Assembly: GCA_921293015.1 (NCBI GenBank)
Contig: OV121081.1
Coordinates: 77,641,022 to 77,705,021 of the forward strand
Source: Phorcus lineatus
Lineage: Eukaryota; Mollusca; Gastropoda; Trochida; Trochidae
Length of the DNA stretch: 64,000 nucleotides
Direction: 5' to 3'
Shown: one piece after another, positions 62,865-64,000 of the stretch
How positions within the stretch are numbered: position 1 is the first letter of the stretch
How the letters are laid out: every line of letters begins with the position of its first letter
Translations under genes and position numbers: made by a program
The notes under the pieces: model-generated
Databases searched by the model: none
Told to the model about the DNA's origin: nothing
The model's input: only the letters and a program-made list of their open reading frames with translations

Positions 62865-64000
62865 ACTTTACAGTATTTCAGCCCATGAAACACCGCATAC
62901 GTGGATAACATATTCGTTTTCACACAGGCCTTTGTAATGATACAGTTGCTAAAGAAGGCGAATGTGCTGTGTAAAGAAGTGCAGTGTGCATATTCGAATA
63001 AAGTCTAGATTTCCGAAAGCATATTGAAATAGCTGAGGTGTTTAGAAAGATACCTTTTGAAACGGTTCCACTGATTGCACAGCTTACTTCGATTGCATCC
63101 AATCAGTCATCTACAATTCTAGACCGATAAAAGCTAGTATTAAGAAAAAGGTTGTATAGGGATGCATGACTAAGCTACCTCTGATGGGGGAGAATGCAGT
63201 AGAACCTGAAGTGAGAAAATTACTGATGCACTGTACAATTGGAGAGGAAAACAGCAAGGGTTCTTTACTATGAACTGATATTCGTTGCATTATTTGTGTA
63301 AATTTAGCTTAACTGACTCAAACAACCATTGTTTTCTCTGCCTCAATTATAAAATAACTACTTGCGTTAGTAAAATGTCCGTGGTTCGTTGTTATTAAAC
63401 ACCTGTTGCATATTATGGAGACAATGACATACACCAATGTTTCAACACAATACAGTTCCCTTTAAGGAGGGTCAGTAATGGTAAGGGAAGCATTTCCATA
63501 GGATGGACCGCACTGCCATTTGAGGAAACCTCAACTGACTTTGGAACCAACAGAATATCCCAAGGCGGGACTGTTATCTTTTAATAACTATCCTCTTGCC
63601 ACATGACCTATCATTATGGATGACACTGCCAGACAACACAAAACCAATGCTGTAATGCAATTCTTGCAAAATAATGCGTTTGAGACGATTCCCTTGCCAG
63701 CCATGAGGATAAAACACACGTTGTTATCTGTCCATACGGTTTGACTGACACTTTGATTGAGGAATGCAATAGGATTCTCAGAATCAAATATCAAATGATC
63801 AAAGGAATAAGCAGGCGTCTGGAATCAGTCATTCGTGCACAGTGTTGCCTGTTGATGAAAAGTAAATTTTCAAAAGTGCATGACATTATACTTCACTCCC
63901 ATGAAGAATATGTTTGAATAATACTGACATTTATTTCGCCTCTAAGGGAAAAGCAAACATGACAATAGTTTCGATTGACACGATGTTTTTCAATCAAATC
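62865..64000. other. Intergenic to window end
   Basis: No gene, RNA or repeat recognised; small open frames on both strands look random. Confidence 0.45.

Noticed and set aside
1..64000. CRISPR arrays, operons, rRNA genes, phage or plasmid functions
   Set aside because: No regularly spaced direct repeats with unique spacers, no Shine-Dalgarno-linked gene strings and no rRNA-like conserved blocks were seen; the content is eukaryotic.

Overview
This window reads as AT-rich nuclear DNA from a eukaryote, most likely a marine invertebrate and perhaps a mollusc. The clues are AT richness on every scale, no operons or ribosome-binding sites, tRNA-derived SINEs with a conserved core and an (ATT)n tail, a CR1-like LINE 3' end, and a decayed copy of a gene family that I know as multi-copy in invertebrates (VGEDTDLLILL-type nuclease-like domain plus cysteine-rich C terminus). 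The phylum is an inference. I see no intact host gene, no tRNA or rRNA gene, no CRISPR array and no prokaryotic feature. The only long open frame clearly above chance is the C-terminal end of a LINE protein at 56.4-57.2 kb. Other open frames of up to about 130 codons are about what chance gives at this base composition.

Layout. 0.6-2.1 kb: decayed LINE reverse transcriptase, split by a 563-bp terminal-inverted-repeat element. 6.2-6.8 kb: first copy of a dispersed repeat whose second copy lies at 37.0-37.6 kb. 7.2-7.8 kb: SINE-like scrap and two tandem units of about 220 bp. 10-17 kb: short segments matching, in reverse, the block at 47.9-51.1 kb. 11.75 kb: long imperfect palindrome. 18.3 kb: 80-bp TA tract. 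20.5-21.1 kb: MITE with TIRs of about 52 bp, then a SINE tail. 23.9-25.6 kb: pseudogene on the minus strand. 26.1-27.0 kb: solo LTR.

The right half is mostly old duplication. A unit of 5-6 kb occurs twice in direct orientation (31.7-36.9 and 38.0-44.2 kb), with a small inversion between copies. A second unit of 3-4 kb also occurs twice (47.4-50.5 and 57.6-61.7 kb), separated by unique sequence and the LINE end. A repeat of about 650 bp brackets the whole region (30.2 and 62.2 kb). Two SINEs in opposite orientation sit at 46.5-47.4 kb, between the two duplication systems.

There is no set of cooperating genes here. The history visible in the sequence is local duplication, inversion, transposon insertion and decay. 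The most informative signals come from comparing duplicate copies: islands more alike than their surroundings, the micro-inversion, and a 192-bp segment flanked by 11-bp repeats that is present in only one copy.
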